Below, piece by piece: positions 37,747 to 46,436 of a stretch of DNA of 64,000 nt. A model generated the notes under the pieces. That model ran no database searches. It was not told where the DNA came from and saw only the letters and a program-made list of their open reading frames with translations. This DNA is from Bosea vestrisii (GTDB taxonomy: Bacteria > Pseudomonadota > Alphaproteobacteria > Rhizobiales > Beijerinckiaceae): the NCBI RefSeq assembly GCF_030144325.1, contig NZ_CP126307.1, forward strand, positions 4,058,001-4,122,000, in the 5' to 3' direction. Within the stretch, counting starts at the first letter, position 1. Every line of letters begins with the position of its first letter. The translations under genes and the position numbers were made by a program.

Positions 37747-38676
37747 ATGGCTCTGCTCGATGAAACCGCTGGGGGTGTCTACGTCATCGCGGTGACGCCC
37801 TTCACCGAGGCTGGTGCGCTCGATCTGGAGAGCACCGACCGCATGGTCGATTTCTATCTGGAGAAGGGCGCGACCGGTCTCACCGTGCTCGGCATGATGG
37901 GCGAGGCGCCCAAGCTGACGGCGGAGGAGTCCCACATCTTCGTGCGCCGCGTGCTGGCACGGGTGCAGGGCCGCGTGCCTGTCGTCGCCGGCGTCTCCGC
38001 CTCCGGGTTCGCCGCGATGCGCGAGCTCAGCGAAAGCGTGATGGGCGATGGCGCCGCCGGTGTCATGGTCGCACCGCCGTCGAATCTGCGGACCGACGAC
38101 CAGATTGTCTCCTACTACGCCTTGGTCGCCGAGACGCTGGGATCGAAGGTGCCTTTCGTCCTGCAGGACTTCCCGCTGGTCACGCAGGTGCAGATGACCC
38201 CGGCGGTGATCCTGAAGATTGCCGCTGCTCATCTCAGCTGCGTCATGCTCAAGCACGAGGACTGGCCGGGTCTTGCCAAGATCTCGGCCCTGCGCTCAGC
38301 CAGCGATCGGGGTAGCCGCCGGATCTCGATCCTCGTCGGCAATGGCGGCATCTTCCTGCCTGAGGAGCTGTCGCGCGGCGCCGATGGCGCCATGACCGGC
38401 TTCGCCTATCCCGAGATGATGGTCGATGTCTGGAAGGCGCATGCGAGCGGCGATGTCGAGCGGGCGCATGACCTCTTCGACGCCTATCTGCCGCTTGCCC
38501 GCTACGAGCAGCAGCCGGGCCACGGCCTCGCGATCCGCAAGCACATCCTGGCCAAACGGGGCGCGATTGCGTCCGGCACCCTGCGCAAGCCCGGCGGAAC
38601 CTTGTCCAGGGCCGACATCGCCGATATCGAACGGCTCATCGCGCGGCAGGAACGGCGCCTGAAGGAGATCGGCTGA
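37747..38676 (+). CDS. Dihydrodipicolinate synthase family lyase (DapA-like)
   Basis: A 309-residue class I aldolase/lyase of the DapA family. The Schiff-base lysine is probably K169 (CVMLKHED), and the barrel start is VYVIAVTPFTEAGALD. It is not a true DapA: the GTTGE motif reads GMMGE and the YNVP tyrosine motif reads LQDFP, so the proton-relay tyrosine is missing. Members like this cleave or condense keto acids. It overlaps the following SDR by one base and lies in the hydantoin operon. Confidence 0.88.
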   Translation: MALLDETAGGVYVIAVTPFTEAGALDLESTDRMVDFYLEKGATGLTVLGMMGEAPKLTAEESHIFVRRVLARVQGRVPVVAGVSASGFAAMRELSESVMGDGAAGVMVAPPSNLRTDDQIVSYYALVAETLGSKVPFVLQDFPLVTQVQMTPAVILKIAAAHLSCVMLKHEDWPGLAKISALRSASDRGSRRISILVGNGGIFLPEELSRGADGAMTGFAYPEMMVDVWKAHASGDVERAHDLFDAYLPLARYEQQPGHGLAIRKHILAKRGAIASGTLRKPGGTLSRADIADIERLIARQERRLKEIG

Positions 38677-39461
38677 TGGATCTGGGACTTGTTGGAAGGC
38701 GCGCGCTCGTCCTCGGCGCAAGCCGCGGCCTCGGCGCCACGATCGCACGGACACTCGCCGCCGAGGGCGCGACCGTCATCGCCGCGGCCCGCGGCACCGA
38801 TCTGACGGACAGCTGGATCGCTGCGCTGCCGGCGGATCAGCGCGGTCGCGTCAGCGCTGCGAAGCTCGACTTGGCTGATCTCAGCTCGGTCGACGCGCTT
38901 GCCGAGCGCCTCATTGCGGAGGGCGGCGTCGACATCCTGATCGGCAATTCCGGCGGCCCGCCGCCGGGCGAGGCCCGCGATGCCAAGCGCGCCGACTGGC
39001 TCGTCCATTTCGAAGGCATGGCAGCCAATCTCTTCCATTTGGCGCAGCGCCTCCTGCCCGGCATGACGGAGCGCGGCTGGGGGCGGATCGTCACCATCGC
39101 CTCGTCCGGCGTCGAGCAGCCGATCCCGCGCCTGGCGCTCTCGAACGGCATCCGGGCCGCGGTCGTCGGCTGGTCGAAGACGCTGGCGTCCGAGGTCGCG
39201 GGTAGCGGGGTCACCGTCAACATCGTCCTGCCGGGCCGCATCCATACCGAGCGCGTCGACCAGCTCGACGATGCCGCTGCGGCCCGTACTGGCGGCACGC
39301 GGGACGCCGTCGCGCAGGCTTCGATGGCGGCGATCCCCGCCGGCCGTTACGGCAAGCCGCAGGAGTTCGCCGATGTCGTCGCCTTCCTCGCCAGTGAGCG
39401 GGCGAGCTATGTGACAGGCGCCAAGATCCGCATCGATGGGGGCATGATCAGGGGCATCTGA
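38676..39461 (+). CDS. SDR family protein lacking the classical active-site pair
   Basis: A 261-residue short-chain dehydrogenase/reductase. The nucleotide motif GASRGLG (near residue 14) and the C-terminal YVTGAKIRIDGGM are normal, and the region after the active site (VVGWSKTLASEV) aligns well. The YxxxK motif reads LALSNGIR, with Leu and Arg-region residues where Tyr and Lys belong. A subgroup of FabG-like proteins shows this ALSN pattern, so it is probably a real subfamily trait. Last gene of the operon; starts at an ATG overlapping the DapA-like stop. Confidence 0.87.
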   Translation: MDLGLVGRRALVLGASRGLGATIARTLAAEGATVIAAARGTDLTDSWIAALPADQRGRVSAAKLDLADLSSVDALAERLIAEGGVDILIGNSGGPPPGEARDAKRADWLVHFEGMAANLFHLAQRLLPGMTERGWGRIVTIASSGVEQPIPRLALSNGIRAAVVGWSKTLASEVAGSGVTVNIVLPGRIHTERVDQLDDAAAARTGGTRDAVAQASMAAIPAGRYGKPQEFADVVAFLASERASYVTGAKIRIDGGMIRGI

Positions 39462-39559
39462 GGTCGGAATCCGGATCGCTACCGTCTGCCTTTCGGTTGA
39501 TGGACGCCTGCGGCGTGCATCTGGGATGAAGTGGGCAGCGCAGGCTGACGCCGAGCCGG

Positions 39560-39740
39560 AGCCACAAAGGCACACCAACTCCCCGAGCACACGCAAAGCA
39601 TCGCGAAGCGTGTGCCGGCTTACATCGAAGCGCGCGCATAGTGCGCTTTCGCTCGGCCGCATCGAGCTGGCGGCGAACATCCTGGCCTCGATCTCTGCCT
39701 GCAGAGTCTGAGCGATCCGCCGACAGAGCAGCGGGCGGGC
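39560..39740 (-). pseudogene. GntR-type helix-turn-helix remnant
   Basis: On the minus strand a frame encodes RRIAQTLQAEIEARMFAA followed by SESALCARFDVSRHTLRDAL, the GntR winged helix (39573-39725). After RVLGELV the sequence loses the expected wing and runs into unrelated residues, and no UTRA or FCD domain follows before the SDR gene. It therefore looks like the 5' end of a regulator gene truncated by deletion. No clear ribosome-binding site was found. Confidence 0.5.
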
Positions 39741-39963
39741 GGAATCGAAAGCCGCACAGTCCTCCTTCGACCGCACTCTCGCCAACCCGTCCATGCCGTC
39801 CCGACTCATCGTTCGCCCCGGCGGGTGAGGACGCGCCCTCATGGAAGCTCTTCAAGGCGATGCTCGGCCCGGAAACACGCCGGAAATCCGCACGCATTGC
39901 GCCTGGCGACGCATCGCGGGCGCCGCAGGTCGTGAGGTCATGACGAATTTCCATGGCAGCGGA

Positions 39964-39992
39964 TTGTAATCATCATACATGATGTATATGAA
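39964..39992 (+). promoter_or_regulatory. Probable TRAP promoter with embedded palindrome
   Basis: TTGTAA (39964-39969) and TATGAA (39987-39992) are 17 bases apart, fitting a sigma70 promoter 52 bases before the dctP-like start. A perfect 13-base palindrome ATACATGATGTAT (39975-39987) fills the spacer, where a repressor would block RNA polymerase. The FadR-type regulator at 42832 in the same operon is the obvious candidate binder. Confidence 0.5.
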
Positions 39993-40043
39993 TTGCGTCG
40001 GTCAATGCTGCCCACTCGAATGGGCGCTGCCTGGGAGGACGCA

Positions 40044-41063
40044 ATGATGAAATCTTGGATGGCTGCCGCCTGTGCGGCCGCCTTGGCTTTGCTGGTCGGG
40101 CTGGCACCGGATGTGGCTTTGGCGCAGACGGTGACGCTGAAGTTCGGCACCGTGATTCCCCCAGGCGACAATCCCGAGCTGAATGCGATCGCCGCCTTCA
40201 AGCGGCAGGTCGAAGCGCAGACCAAAGGCGCTGTGAAGGTCGAGATTTTCCCCGGCGGCCAATTGGGCGGGGGCGGCCGCGCCGCGATCGAAGCGGTGCA
40301 ACAAGGTGTCGCGGATCTTTATCTGTCCAGCGACGCTGACTTTGCCGGCTTCCACGCTCAGGTGCAGCTGCTCTCGGCGCCTTATCTTTTCGACGACGCG
40401 AATGCGGCGTGGTCATTCTTTGCGAGCCCGTTCGCAGCCAGGCTCGGCGAGGAAATCCGCGAGCGGACGGGCGTCCGCACCCTGACCATGGCGGAACTCG
40501 GCTTTCGCTCGTTCACCAGCAGCAAGCGACTGTTCGTGAAGCCGGCGGACGCCAAGGGGTTGCGCATCCGCGTGCAGGAAAGCCAGATCTACCTGCGCAT
40601 GATCGAAGCGCTGGGCGCTTCGCCGACGCCAATTCCGTCGACCGAGCTGCTGATGGCTCTGAAGCAGGGCGTGGTCGACGGCGCCGAGAATGCGCTGTCG
40701 GTGATCCATGATTTCGGCATGGCCGACGTCCAGAAATACGTCACCATCAACGAGCATGTGATGGGCGTTCTGTTCATCATCATGAACGACGAAACCTATG
40801 CGAAGCTGGCCGCCGACCAGCGCAAGGCGGTCGATGAGGCAGCCGCCGAACTCGGCAAGGTGGTGCGCGAGCAGAAGGCGGCCCGCAAGGCGGATTACAT
40901 CCAGAAGATTCGCGCCAAGGGCGTTGAGGTGCATGAGAGCACCCCTGCCGAAAAGGCGGCCTTCAAGGCGGTGATGCAGAAGCCTGTGCTCGACTATCTA
41001 CTCGGGAGATTCGGGCGAGCACGCGTCGAAGAATTGCTGGCGGCGGCCAACGGCAAATCCTGA
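40044..41063 (+). CDS. dctP: TRAP transporter substrate-binding protein (DctP family)
   Basis: A 339-residue periplasmic binding protein of the TRAP DctP family. Signal peptide ends after ALA near residue 28. The body has LKFGTVIPPGDNPELNAI, EIFPGGQLGGG and LRIRVQESQIYLRMIEALGASPTPIPSTELLMALKQGVVDGAEN, where the conserved arginine that binds the ligand carboxylate lies. ATG 40044 or 40047 follows GGGAGG (40033-40038). Downstream enzymes suggest a sugar acid ligand. Confidence 0.92.
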   Translation: MMKSWMAAACAAALALLVGLAPDVALAQTVTLKFGTVIPPGDNPELNAIAAFKRQVEAQTKGAVKVEIFPGGQLGGGGRAAIEAVQQGVADLYLSSDADFAGFHAQVQLLSAPYLFDDANAAWSFFASPFAARLGEEIRERTGVRTLTMAELGFRSFTSSKRLFVKPADAKGLRIRVQESQIYLRMIEALGASPTPIPSTELLMALKQGVVDGAENALSVIHDFGMADVQKYVTINEHVMGVLFIIMNDETYAKLAADQRKAVDEAAAELGKVVREQKAARKADYIQKIRAKGVEVHESTPAEKAAFKAVMQKPVLDYLLGRFGRARVEELLAAANGKS

Positions 41064-41065
41064 CC

Positions 41066-41551
41066 ATGCTGCGCAAGATCGTCCACGGCACGGTACGCGT
41101 GAGCGAATGGTTTGCCGCACTCGGAGTGCTGGTCTGCGTCGGCTTGAACCTGGCGCAGGTCGCCTGCCGCTACTTCTTCTATGCGCCGCTGCCCTGGTCG
41201 GAAGAGGTGATGCGTTACGCCATGGTCTGGGTCGCCATGCTCGGTGCCGCCGCGGCTCTCGGCCGTGCGGAACTGCCAGCTGTCAACCTCATGGCGGACT
41301 CCGCGAATGTCGGGCTGAAGCGCGCCGCCGGCATCGTTGCTGCTCTCGCGGTTTGCGCATTCTGCCTGACGCTGATCATCGCGGGCTGGCCAACACTGCA
41401 GCGCGCCTTTCGAGCCGTTTCGCCGGCGGCCGAGATCCCGCTGCACTATCCCTATCTTGCCGTATTCATCGGCTCGGGCCTGATGGCCTTGCTGGCGGTT
41501 GCGCTGATGTTCCTGAAGGAGCCGGTCGGCGGGGGTGGCAGCGATGCTTAG
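41066..41551 (+). CDS. dctQ: TRAP transporter small permease (DctQ family)
   Basis: A 161-residue membrane protein with four hydrophobic segments, the usual size for DctQ. LNLAQVACRYFFYAPLPWSEEVMRYAMVWVAMLGAA is the family hallmark in the first half. It starts two bases after dctP and overlaps the large permease gene by eight bases. Confidence 0.92.
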   Translation: MLRKIVHGTVRVSEWFAALGVLVCVGLNLAQVACRYFFYAPLPWSEEVMRYAMVWVAMLGAAAALGRAELPAVNLMADSANVGLKRAAGIVAALAVCAFCLTLIIAGWPTLQRAFRAVSPAAEIPLHYPYLAVFIGSGLMALLAVALMFLKEPVGGGGSDA

Positions 41552-42818
41552 CGCTCTCGTCATCTTCGCGCTGACGCTGATCTCGGGCGCGCCGATCGCC
41601 ATTGCGCTCGGGCTCGCCGGACTTGCCGGCAGAGTCGAGCTCGGCATTCCCCTGCGCAGCCTTTCGGGCGCGATGTTTGCCGGGATGGACAGCTTCATCC
41701 TTCTGGCGGCACCGTTCTATCTGCTGGCCGGCGACCTGATGCACAAGGCCGGCGTCACCGGGCGCCTGATCGACCTGGCCTCGATCGTGACGCGCGCCGT
41801 GCGGGGCGGCACCGCCTACGCCGTCGTTCTGGGCGCCCTGCTGTTCTCCGGCATTTCCGGTGCGGCGGTGGCTGACGCCGCCGTGCTCGGACAGTTGTTC
41901 GGCAGGCGTATGCCGGCTGAAGGATACGGGCGCGAATACACGGCAGCTCTGATCGCCTCCGCCTCGCTGCTCGGGCCGATCATCCCGCCGTCGATCATCA
42001 TGGTGATCTACGGGTTGATGGCCAATGTGCCGGTGATCGACCTGTTCCTCGGCGGCGTCCTGCCGGGCATCGTGCTGGCGCTTGCGCTGTGTTTCGTCAT
42101 CGGGCTTCATTCCGTGCGCGGCGCCGGCCTTCCACGCCCGCAGAGCACCGCCCACGGGCGCTCCATCGGCCAGACACTGCTGGATACGCTGCTCGTGCTG
42201 CTTTTGCCGATCGCGCTGTTCCGCGGCGCAATCGCCGGCGTGTTCACGGTGACCGAAGCCGGCGGCGTCGCCGTGGCTTATGCCTTGCTACTCGGCTTCG
42301 TGATCTACCGGACGCTCGATCTCAAGGAATTCTACGCGTCCTTGGTTACGACGGCGCGGCTGTCGGCCTCCATCTACATCATCCTCGGCGCCTCGAATAT
42401 TCTCGCGCAGGTCATGGCGATCGGCGGTCTTGCCGGCTTCATTGCCGACGTCGTGGCTCTGTTTATCGGCAGCTCGCTGTTGTTCCTGTTCGTGGCGGTG
42501 GTTCTGCTCCTGGTGGTCGGCCTCGCGCTCGAACCGGGTCCGGCGATCGTGCTCCTGGTGCCGATCTTCCAGCCGATCGTCACCCAGCTCGGCATCGATC
42601 CACTCCACTTCGGCATCGTCATGATCTTCGCCTTGACGGTCGGACTGGTGACGCCGCCGGTGGGGCTGTGCGTGTTCGTGGTGGCGCAGTTGCTGCAGGT
42701 ACCTTCCGGACGCGTCATCGCCAGCATGACGCCGTTCTTCCTGGCCGTACTCGTCGCCCTCGCCGTCGTCATGCTGGTGCCAGGGCTGTCGACCTGGCTG
42801 CCGATAGCCCTGAAATGA
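41544..42818 (+). CDS. dctM: TRAP transporter large permease (DctM family)
   Basis: A 424-residue membrane protein with many hydrophobic segments, typical DctM length. Markers are MDSFILLAAPFYLLAGDLM, SGISGAAVADAA, ASLLGPIIPPSIIMVIYG and a C-terminal VGLVTPPVGLCVFV. ATG 41544 was chosen over GTG 41535, with a GGGGGTGG stretch ahead. It couples solute uptake to an ion gradient together with the DctQ- and DctP-like proteins. Confidence 0.93.
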   Translation: MLSALVIFALTLISGAPIAIALGLAGLAGRVELGIPLRSLSGAMFAGMDSFILLAAPFYLLAGDLMHKAGVTGRLIDLASIVTRAVRGGTAYAVVLGALLFSGISGAAVADAAVLGQLFGRRMPAEGYGREYTAALIASASLLGPIIPPSIIMVIYGLMANVPVIDLFLGGVLPGIVLALALCFVIGLHSVRGAGLPRPQSTAHGRSIGQTLLDTLLVLLLPIALFRGAIAGVFTVTEAGGVAVAYALLLGFVIYRTLDLKEFYASLVTTARLSASIYIILGASNILAQVMAIGGLAGFIADVVALFIGSSLLFLFVAVVLLLVVGLALEPGPAIVLLVPIFQPIVTQLGIDPLHFGIVMIFALTVGLVTPPVGLCVFVVAQLLQVPSGRVIASMTPFFLAVLVALAVVMLVPGLSTWLPIALK

Positions 42819-42831
42819 CGAGGACCTGCCG

Positions 42832-43566
42832 GTGAGACAAGGCAACATGCATTCGTTCGCGGTCGACCGCATCGCCGAGTGGATCGTCAGCGAGCGCTTC
42901 CCGGTCGGGGCGGCGCTGCCGATCGAGCAGAAGCTGTGTGAGGAACTGGGCGTCAGCCGCACCATCGTACGCGAGGCGGTCAAGACGCTGGCCGCCAAGG
43001 GCATGGTCGAGGTCGCCCCCAAGCTCGGCAGTCGCGTGCTGCCGGAAAACCTGTGGAACATGTTCGACCCGCAGGTCCTGGGCTGGCGGCTCAGTTTCCG
43101 CGAGGCCGGGGTCGTCGCCGAAGACCTGACGGAATTGCGGCTGTTGTTCGAGCCCGCCGCCGCCCGCTTCACCGCAACCAGGGCAAGCTACAGCGAGAAG
43201 CGGGCCATTCGTCACGCCTACGAGCAGATGGCCGAGGCCGAAGGGCGCTCTCAGGCCTTTTCCAAGGCGGATATCGCGTTTCACACGCTGATCCTCGACG
43301 CGTGCCACAATTCGTTCCTGCGCAGATTGGCGCCGCTGGTGGAGATCCTCATCCAGACGACGCTCGACCTCTATGCCGAGGGTGGGTGGGATTCCGAGCA
43401 CATCGAGAGCGCTTCGCTGCCGCTGCACGCCGCGCTGGCAGAGGCGATTTCCGAAGGAAATGCCGACGCAGCTGAGCGCGCGGCGTGCGCGATCATCAAA
43501 ACCGCTCAGGACGACATGCGCCGCGCCGTGACCCGGCTCGCGACGAAAGGCACGGCTACGTCCTGA
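42832..43566 (+). CDS. FadR-type (GntR/FCD) transcriptional regulator
   Basis: A 244-residue regulator: GntR helix-turn-helix at residues 8-70 (ALPIEQKLCEELGVSRTIVREAVKTLAAKGMV), then a helical FCD domain with KADIAFHTLILDACHNSFLRRL, where the His-Asp metal ligands lie. It starts at GTG 42832 after GAGG (42820-42823). It lies between the TRAP genes and the enolase-superfamily gene, so it probably represses this operon in response to the imported sugar acid. Confidence 0.9.
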   Translation: MRQGNMHSFAVDRIAEWIVSERFPVGAALPIEQKLCEELGVSRTIVREAVKTLAAKGMVEVAPKLGSRVLPENLWNMFDPQVLGWRLSFREAGVVAEDLTELRLLFEPAAARFTATRASYSEKRAIRHAYEQMAEAEGRSQAFSKADIAFHTLILDACHNSFLRRLAPLVEILIQTTLDLYAEGGWDSEHIESASLPLHAALAEAISEGNADAAERAACAIIKTAQDDMRRAVTRLATKGTATS

Positions 43567-43600
43567 CGGGCACGCGCCGGCAAAAAGAAGGGATATTCCA

Positions 43601-44812
43601 TTGAAGATCGACGCCATCGAGACGCTGCGGCTCGAAGAGTTCCCGAACCTGCTTTGGGTTCAGGTCAAGACCGACGACTCCATCATCGGGCTCGGCGAAA
43701 CCTTCTTCGGCGCGCGTGCGGTCGAGAGCTACATTCACGAGACGGTGGCGCCTTATCTGCTCGGGAAAGACCCTTTGCAGATTGACCGGCACAGCCGCTT
43801 CCTGCTGAATTCCTTCGTTGGATTTTCGGGGACCGGCGTCGAGATGCGCGGCACCTCGGCGATCGATATCGCGTTGTGGGATATTTTCGGAAAGGCCACC
43901 GGCCAGCCCATCCACCAGCTACTCGGCGGACTCTCGCGAGACAGCGTGCGCATCTACAACACCTGCGCCGGCTACAAATATGTGCGCGGCTCGCGCATCA
44001 GCCAGAGCACGGCGAATTGGGGCCTCGCCAATGCCGCGCAGGAAGGCCCGTATGAAGATCTGGACGCCTTCCTCAACAACGCCGACGAACTGGCCCACAG
44101 CCTGCTGGAGCAGGACATAACGGCGATGAAGATCTGGCCGTTCGACATTCCGGCCGAGAAGACCGGCGGCCTCTATATATCGTCAGCCGACATGAAGAAG
44201 GCGCTCGAGCCGTTCGAAAAGATCCGCCGCGCGGTCGGCGACAAGATCGACATCATGGCCGAGTTCCATGCGCTGTGGAACGTGCCGACCGCCTTGCAGA
44301 TCGCCCACGCCATTGCCGACTACAAGCCGTTCTGGCTGGAAGATCTGATCAAGCTGAACAATCCTGCGGGGTTGGCGGAAATCCGTTCCAAGGTCAGGAG
44401 TCCAGTCTGCGCCTCCGAGACACTCGCCACGCGGCCGATCTTCCGCGACCTGATGGAGCGCCGCGCCACGGATATCGTGATGCTCGACCTGTCCTGGGTC
44501 GGCGGCATCAGCGAGGCAAAGAAGATCGCGACCATGGCTGAAGCCTTCGATCTGCCGATCGCACCACATGATTGCGTTGGCCCGGTGACGCTCATCGCGT
44601 CGATCCATCTGGCGCTGAACGCGCCGAATGCACTCGTGCAGGAGACTGTGCGGGCCTTCTATACCGGCTGGTACAAGGAGATCCTGAACACGATGCCGGT
44701 GTTCGAAAAGGGCTACGCGCTGCCAATGCAGGGCCCGGGCCTCGGCACCGCATTGATCGAAGACCGCTTCAAGGCGGCGGATGCGGTTCGGGTCGTCAGT
44801 CGTCGGCCGTAA
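43601..44812 (+). CDS. Enolase-superfamily sugar-acid dehydratase (mandelate racemase-like)
   Basis: A 403-residue mandelate racemase / muconate lactonising enzyme family protein. Likely Mg ligands are E221 (AEFH), E247 (WLEDL) and E273 (ASE). The general acid/base histidine is H323 (APHDC), and K177 lies in MKIWPFD. The EFH and PHDC arrangement is usual for acid-sugar dehydratases such as galactonate-type enzymes. The start is TTG 43601 after AAGGGA. Its position after a TRAP importer and FadR-type regulator fits a sugar-acid dehydratase; substrate unknown. Confidence 0.88.
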   Translation: MKIDAIETLRLEEFPNLLWVQVKTDDSIIGLGETFFGARAVESYIHETVAPYLLGKDPLQIDRHSRFLLNSFVGFSGTGVEMRGTSAIDIALWDIFGKATGQPIHQLLGGLSRDSVRIYNTCAGYKYVRGSRISQSTANWGLANAAQEGPYEDLDAFLNNADELAHSLLEQDITAMKIWPFDIPAEKTGGLYISSADMKKALEPFEKIRRAVGDKIDIMAEFHALWNVPTALQIAHAIADYKPFWLEDLIKLNNPAGLAEIRSKVRSPVCASETLATRPIFRDLMERRATDIVMLDLSWVGGISEAKKIATMAEAFDLPIAPHDCVGPVTLIASIHLALNAPNALVQETVRAFYTGWYKEILNTMPVFEKGYALPMQGPGLGTALIEDRFKAADAVRVVSRRP

Positions 44813-44824
44813 GCGCGGGCCATT

Positions 44825-44851
44825 GGCCGCGCCCACACTTCGGGCGCGGCC
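44825..44851. terminator. Strong hairpin after the dehydratase gene
   Basis: A perfect ten-base-pair GC-only stem (44825-44834 with 44842-44851) and a seven-base loop lies 13 bases after the stop codon. No T-run follows, so it may act as a Rho-assisted stop or a 3'-end stabiliser. Confidence 0.5.
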
Positions 44852-45038
44852 GTAGGGACGCCGCGGCATCTCGGCACCGATCGCTGCCGGAGGCCGATGA
44901 CGTCCTCCGCCCTGGCTCGCTCCGACGACATTGCCCGCGCTCAAGCTGCGGAGGACGCAGCCTGACATAGGCTGGAAGGCGAGCAGCCGCGCAGGGCAGG
45001 GACGCCTTCATCCTGTCGTCGCGAGTGCTCGCGCGCCC

Positions 45039-45077
45039 TTGACTCTATCTATATGTTCAAACATTCTAACATATAAT
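45039..45077 (+). promoter_or_regulatory. Promoter/operator of the CUT1 importer (GntR site copy 1)
   Basis: TTGACT (45039-45044) is followed after eight bases by ATGTTCAAACATT (45053-45065), an ATGT-N4-ACAT inverted repeat. The same order and spacing occurs before the GntR/UTRA gene at 48232. A wider repeat ATATGTT/AACATAT (45051-45057, 45068-45074) overlaps it. A perfect TATAAT sits at 45072-45077. Probably bound by the GntR regulator encoded at 48284. Confidence 0.6.
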
Positions 45078-45102
45078 CAAAGATAGAATGTTGGGGGACG
45101 AC

Positions 45103-46426
45103 ATGGCGACGACGAGGCGGGAGTTTCTGGTGGCTGCGGCGGCGAGCGGCCTTATGGCGCAGCCGGGATGGGCGGCGGCACCCGGCATTACGATCGTGAT
45201 CAATCAGTCACCCTGGCTCGGTGGCTTTGCCAAGCTCGTCGAGCTCTACACCAAGGAGACCGGTAATCCGGTCAAGCTGGACGTCAATCCTTTCGCAGGC
45301 GCGGCCGAGAAGGCCCGGAATTCCGTGCGCTCGAGCGAGGGGCTCTACGACCTCATCCCGATCAACTCGGCCTATCTCGCCGAGTTTTACTATGGCGGCT
45401 TCCTGACGCCGCTGAACGAGATCGACCCGGCCTTCAAGCTCGATCCGGAGATGATCTCTTATGACGACACCTCATGGTGGGACGCCGCCCGCAAGGCCAA
45501 CACCTCTGCGACCGGGCGCCTCTATGGTGTGCCCGTCAACGGCAATGTGCCGGTCCTCTATTATCGCCGGGATCTGTACGATCAGCATGGCTTGAAGGTC
45601 CCCAAGACCTGGGAGCAGTTGCTCGCCAATGCCCGGGTCTTGCACGATTCGCCGCGCGTCTACGGGATGGTCCTGCGTGCCGCCCGCAGCGCGTCCGACA
45701 TCTCCTATGACTGGATGCCCTATCTCCATTCCTTCGGCGGAGCGATCTTCCGCGACGAGAAGGGCGGCGATTTCACCGTCACCCTGAACGATGCGGCGGC
45801 CAAGGCCGCACTCGACCAGTATCTTGCGATCGCCAAGGCCGTCTCGCCGCCCAATCCGGGCAGTTTCACGCAGACGGCCGTGGTCCAGCAGCTTCTGACC
45901 GGCAAGGCGGCCCACGCTATAAACGTGATTGCGGCCTGGTCGCAGGTCGACGATCCCGCGCGCTCGGCGGTCGTCGGGAAGATCGACGTCGCCGTCGCCC
46001 CGCACGGCCCGGGTGGCAAGCCGGCTCCGACACTCGGTCACTTCATCGGCGCGATTCCCCGGAACGTCCCGCCGGAACGCAAGAAGGCCGCTCTCGCCTT
46101 CCTGGCCTGGTTTCAGACGCGGGAAGCCCAGACCCGCTATGCCGAATTCGGGTCCCCGCCCGTGCGTCGCGATGTGCTCGCCGGGCCGCTCAGCAACGAA
46201 CCCCGCTTCCGCTTCATGAAGGCGCTTCTCGACAGCGCGCCTCATGCCCGGATGATGCACACCATTCCGGAAGGTGCGCAGATCAACGCGGTCCTTGAGT
46301 TGCGCCTGAATCAGGCGGTGATCGGGGGAGATCGCGGCGACCGAAGCCCTCAACCTGGCGGCGCGCGAAATCCACGAGATCACGGCCAAGGGCGGCTACC
46401 GCACCGGCATGCTGGCGCCGCTCTAA
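45103..46426 (+). pseudogene. Sugar ABC transporter substrate-binding protein, frameshift near the C terminus
   Basis: An SBP_bac_1 type periplasmic protein with a twin-arginine signal (TTRREFLVAAAASGL). The body reads normally (ITIVINQSPWLGGFAKLVELYTKETG, YGVPVNGNVPVLYYRRDLY) up to LNQAVIG. The G5 run at 46324-46328 then shifts the frame. With four Gs the C terminus becomes EIAATEALNLAAREIHEI and ends in GMLAPL at TAA 46426, giving about 440 residues. As written it runs on into the permease gene. A sequencing error is likely. ATG 45103 is preferred to ATG 45088 because GGGGGA precedes it. Confidence 0.85.
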
Positions 46427-46436
46427 GGCCTTGGAG

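Larger units (their letters stand above)
39462..40043. other. Intergenic region between hydantoin operon and TRAP operon
   Basis: This 582-base gap has no intact gene. It contains the GntR remnant (about 39560-39740, minus strand) and the TRAP promoter with its palindrome (39964-39992). Confidence 0.6.
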
